A DNA stretch of 62,440 nt from UBA4421 sp002704225 (GTDB taxonomy: Bacteria; Pseudomonadota; Gammaproteobacteria; Pseudomonadales; Azotimanducaceae). The notes under the pieces are model-generated. The model was not told the DNA's origin, made no database searches, and saw nothing but the letters and a program-made list of their open reading frames with translations. How positions within the stretch are numbered: the first letter of the stretch is position 1; each line of letters opens with the position of its first letter. Shown one piece after another: positions 59,778 to 62,440 of this stretch. Location: contig CACDWG010000013.1 of NCBI GenBank assembly GCA_902556425.1, positions 1-62,440 on the forward strand. The letters are read 5' to 3'. The position numbers and the translations under genes are program-made.

Positions 59778-60862
59778 AGGGATGTCTCGGTGTTTGATTC
59801 CCGCTGTATCAGCGTGTGTTGGGACGCTGCGATCGCCCAACGATCCAGCAGCTGTGCAAGCGTGGTCAGATCGGGATACCGATGGGCTACCGCCGCCGCA
59901 CGGCTTAAGACCGAGGGGATGTAATGAAGGTGACTGGACTTCCCGTCCCGCAGGTGCAGCCTTGCGAAAATACCGACTGCCTTGATTTGCCTCTGAATCG
60001 CGCAAGCATCATGCCACCACATGATCTTTTGCGGCGGAACGTTTGCCAGCAGTGGGTGGTGTCGGGCAAATCGCTCCAGCGCTGTGCGGATAAGAGTTTC
60101 TTCGTGGGTGTAGTAGCAATCCCTCAGTAACGACGCAGGGTCGTACAAGGCGGGCCCGATCAAGGCGTCCTGAAAGTCCACTATGCCGATCGTGCGCTGC
60201 TCGCCGGCGTCGCTGCGTAGCAACAGATTGCGGCAGTGATAGTCCCGATGAACGCAGGCTTTGGGCTGTTCCAGCATAGCGTGTAGCAACGTACGGCGCG
60301 CGGCTGCAAGGGTATTGGCGTCTGTCGGCCTTGGTGGCGTTTGTATCAGCTGCTCGGCGAACCACTCAGCGCACAGATCAAACTCCATGATCAGGCGCGC
60401 TTCGTCATAGGGAGGAATGGCTGAGTCACCGATTTTTTGTAGCGGCAGTAAGGCGTCCAGCGCGCTTTCGACCAGTCGCTGTAAAGCCAACGTGTCGCCG
60501 GCAGCGGACTCATAGGCGTCCGACAAATGAAGGTTTCCCAAATCTTCCATAAGGAAAAAACCGCGCTCAAAGTCCGAAGCCAGTAACTGAGGTGTGCCAA
60601 TGGCCCGAAACACTTGGGCCAAGACCGCGAATTGTTGATTATTCTCAAGGGTCGGTGGGCTCCACATGGCAACCCAGGAGCGGCTGGAACCATTGCTGCG
60701 CACGCGATAGAAGTGGCGGTGGCTTGCCTCCACGCGCAGGGCCTCAAGAGAGATGTTCGTGTTGTTGAGGGCGCGCTTTGACGGAGGCTCGGACTCAAGG
60801 CGTCTTATTTGCTCAAGACACCAGTCGGCAAGTCCGTTTTCTGTATTTTTTTCTGTAGGCAC
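59774..60862 (-). CDS. amgK: N-acetylmuramate/N-acetylglucosamine 1-kinase
   Basis: This 362-aa APH-fold kinase has the catalytic loop KACVHRDYHCRNLLL and metal motif GIVDFQDALIGPALYDPASLL; the N-lobe is EASHRHFYRV. It phosphorylates the anomeric carbon of MurNAc and GlcNAc in peptidoglycan recycling. It starts with GTG, with TATAAT 9 nt upstream, hinting at a very short or absent 5' leader. Divergent from lptD as in Pseudomonas, with 43 nt between starts. Confidence 0.9.
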   Translation of the reverse strand: MPTEKNTENGLADWCLEQIRRLESEPPSKRALNNTNISLEALRVEASHRHFYRVRSNGSSRSWVAMWSPPTLENNQQFAVLAQVFRAIGTPQLLASDFERGFFLMEDLGNLHLSDAYESAAGDTLALQRLVESALDALLPLQKIGDSAIPPYDEARLIMEFDLCAEWFAEQLIQTPPRPTDANTLAAARRTLLHAMLEQPKACVHRDYHCRNLLLRSDAGEQRTIGIVDFQDALIGPALYDPASLLRDCYYTHEETLIRTALERFARHHPLLANVPPQKIMWWHDACAIQRQIKAVGIFARLHLRDGKSSHLHYIPSVLSRAAAVAHRYPDLTTLAQLLDRWAIAASQHTLIQRESNTETSL

Positions 60863-60905
60863 GATTAGATTATATCCGAGGGGACAATTCTTTTATCATG
60901 CCCCG

Positions 60906-62440
60906 ATGAAAAACACCCGCTCCTCTCTAAGGCTGCTGACAGCATTCGTCCTACCGCTGCTGGCCGGTACCGGTATGGCAACGGAAAAACTCAATGCGTC
61001 TGCAAGTGCAGGCCTCTATTCGAATTTGGCTGCTGATCTCTACCAGCAGCATTCGGAACCTGTTGCGGCAAATTTTGGTCAGTGCTTTGGCGGCTATGTG
61101 CTCCCAATCCATCTGACGCCAAAGGCGGTATCTGGCGATTCTGGTGACCGAGTGATTACCGCCGAGCTGGACAGTTTGGTGGGCCGCCAAGGCGGAGTGG
61201 TGCATTTGCTGGGCAATGTGGTTATCAATGACGGGCAGCGGGTTTTGCTGGCGGAAGAAGCGTTGCTTAATCAAGGCGATCGGCGCTTGGGTTTTCCTCA
61301 GGGTTTGGTTGTCGGACAAAACGATTTAGTGGTGCAGGGCCAGCAAGCCAGCATGGGCTTAGACGGCGAAAGTTTGGACTTGCGCTCCGTGCAATGGCTG
61401 ATGCCCAAACAAAATTTTCGCGGCACGGCCTCGACACTCCAGCGCTCCAGTTCGGGCACTGTGGTATTGACCGACGCCGAGTTGACTCGTTGCTCTCCGG
61501 ACTACAATGGTTGGTCTCTAGGTGTCAAAGAGCTCCGGATCAATGAGGCTGAGCGTTTTGCGCAGGCCAAGGGTGCGGTACTGCGGATCAAGTCTGTGCC
61601 TGTCGCCTACCTGCCACGTATGCGGGTCGCCATGGACGGCAAGCAATCGAGTGGCTGGCAAATGCCCACCGGTGGTGCCAGCAGCCGGGATGGTCTTGAG
61701 CTCGGGTTTCCCTATTACTGGGACGTATCGCCGGTATTGGACGCAATCGTCACGCCGCGCTTGGTCAGTCGACGCGGTGTGGGAGTCGACGGTCAAATTC
61801 GATACGACAGCGCGTCGCAGAATGCTACCGTCGACCTGTCCTATCTTGCCTCGGACGATCTCTACAACGGCCTGTTTGATCGGAAGACTTACAAGGCCTT
61901 GGGCGGCGAAACGACGCTGGGTTCCTTTGATTCGGCTGATCGTTGGCTGGTTTCGGTGGAGCAGGAGGGCAGTTTGGGCCCGCTAACAACCCGAGTAGAC
62001 TTCGCTCGAAGTAGCGACCGTGACTTTTTCCGAGACCTTGATTCCTACGTTGGCCTCGTGAATCCCAACGCGCTCAGTCAATTTGCTGAGATCGCGTACA
62101 CGACAAATAAATGGGATTTTCGTGTCCGCTCTTTAGGTTTCCAGCGCTTAGACGAGCTTGATACGTTGGATTTCGAGTCCAGCCCTGCTTTGCTGCTGAA
62201 CTACAGGTCGAACCCAAGCGGACAGGGATTTACTTGGGCAGTGACGTCTCAATGGGCGGATTTTGATGCCCAGCGGGGCCGCTTCAATGCGGGTCAAACT
62301 GCCGTCTCTCTTCTGGAGGGCAGCCGGACGCATGTTGAACCCTCGCTGAGTTTTCGGCGGGACGGCGGCAGTGGTTATTGGGCATTGCGTGGGGGCTACA
62401 AATTCACCGAATACAATCTGGAGCGGTCTCCGTCGAATCT
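60906..62440 (+). CDS. lptD: LPS assembly outer-membrane protein LptD (3' partial)
   Basis: This gives about 511 residues up to the window edge, with no stop. A signal peptide (to ~GTGMA, residue 24) is followed by the periplasmic OstA-like domain with VIINDGQRVL-type repeats (GDRVITAEL, GNVVINDGQ), then the barrel from LPRMRVAMDG and the LptD hallmark LGFPYYWDVSPVLDA-TPRLVSRRGV. Cys residues at QCFGGY and TRCSPDYNGW match the N-terminal half of the two interdomain disulfides; the C-terminal pair lies beyond the window. With LptE it inserts LPS into the outer membrane. The usual next genes (surA, pdxA) are outside. Confidence 0.93.
   Translation, partial: MKNTRSSLRLLTAFVLPLLAGTGMATEKLNASASAGLYSNLAADLYQQHSEPVAANFGQCFGGYVLPIHLTPKAVSGDSGDRVITAELDSLVGRQGGVVHLLGNVVINDGQRVLLAEEALLNQGDRRLGFPQGLVVGQNDLVVQGQQASMGLDGESLDLRSVQWLMPKQNFRGTASTLQRSSSGTVVLTDAELTRCSPDYNGWSLGVKELRINEAERFAQAKGAVLRIKSVPVAYLPRMRVAMDGKQSSGWQMPTGGASSRDGLELGFPYYWDVSPVLDAIVTPRLVSRRGVGVDGQIRYDSASQNATVDLSYLASDDLYNGLFDRKTYKALGGETTLGSFDSADRWLVSVEQEGSLGPLTTRVDFARSSDRDFFRDLDSYVGLVNPNALSQFAEIAYTTNKWDFRVRSLGFQRLDELDTLDFESSPALLLNYRSNPSGQGFTWAVTSQWADFDAQRGRFNAGQTAVSLLEGSRTHVEPSLSFRRDGGSGYWALRGGYKFTEYNLERSPSN

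Overview
The window comes from a free-living aerobic gammaproteobacterium of mid GC content. The best match by gene order is the Pseudomonadales/Cellvibrionales side of the class. Supporting markers are lptD with divergent amgK-murU, rpe-gph-trpEGDC beside a CRP/Vfr-like gene, yhfA-type OsmC and coq7, and the aroQ-accB-prmA-dusB-purH-purD block. LptD, DsbD and lipoproteins show a diderm envelope. There is no IS element, prophage, CRISPR array or convincing tRNA.

Layout. 1-3.3 kb: a molybdenum hydroxylase subunit cut by the window edge, a crotonase and an MBL thioesterase-like hydrolase. 3.5-6.3 kb: alkylation repair (alkA-like, ogt), a TetR regulator with two palindromic operators, and greB. 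6.4-9.7 kb: two different Fe(II)/2-oxoglutarate-type oxygenases (TauD, PhyH) around small unknown genes. 9.7-13.6 kb: a hexosamine salvage cluster (CBS-less KpsF-type isomerase, cytoplasmic GH20, sugar kinase). 13.6-20 kb: small membrane proteins, a thioesterase, an exported M20 amidohydrolase, an MBL-like protein with a broken metal site, and NAD synthetase. 20-34.7 kb: a lipid/terpenoid-type catabolic region with a probable heteromeric acyl-CoA dehydrogenase pair, a DmdC-type dehydrogenase, SDRs, a Baeyer-Villiger-type monooxygenase, an acyltransferase and a cyclase, interrupted by srkA and a frameshifted comF. 34.7-40.3 kb: mpl, then PPi-dependent phosphofructokinase and membrane pyrophosphatase facing each other across one shared terminator. 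40.4-45 kb: DUF2333, copper-chaperone and TPR lipoproteins, dsbD. 45.2-51.7 kb: aroQ-accB-prmA-dusB-purH-purD-coq7. 51.7-62.4 kb: OsmC, a CRP-like regulator with a long purine-rich leader, trpCDGE, gph-rpe, murU-amgK, and the start of lptD.

How the genes fit together. Mpl, AmgK and MurU are three steps of peptidoglycan recycling, and the GH20/kinase/isomerase cluster probably feeds the same amino-sugar pool. The PPi-dependent PFK and the ion-pumping pyrophosphatase point to pyrophosphate as an energy currency. Three acyl-CoA dehydrogenases plus crotonase, SDR and BVMO genes point to growth on lipids or terpenoid/steroid-like carbon.

Most worth a second look: a CRP homologue that keeps the CRP recognition helix but has lost the residues that bind cAMP, with a repeat-containing purine-rich leader and a translationally coupled small ORF; the clean absence of accC between accB and prmA, and of fis after dusB; the metal-site-degenerate exported MBL protein; the twin TetR operators; and the PPi gene pair. 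All alignments were made by eye from memory of the families, without database searches.
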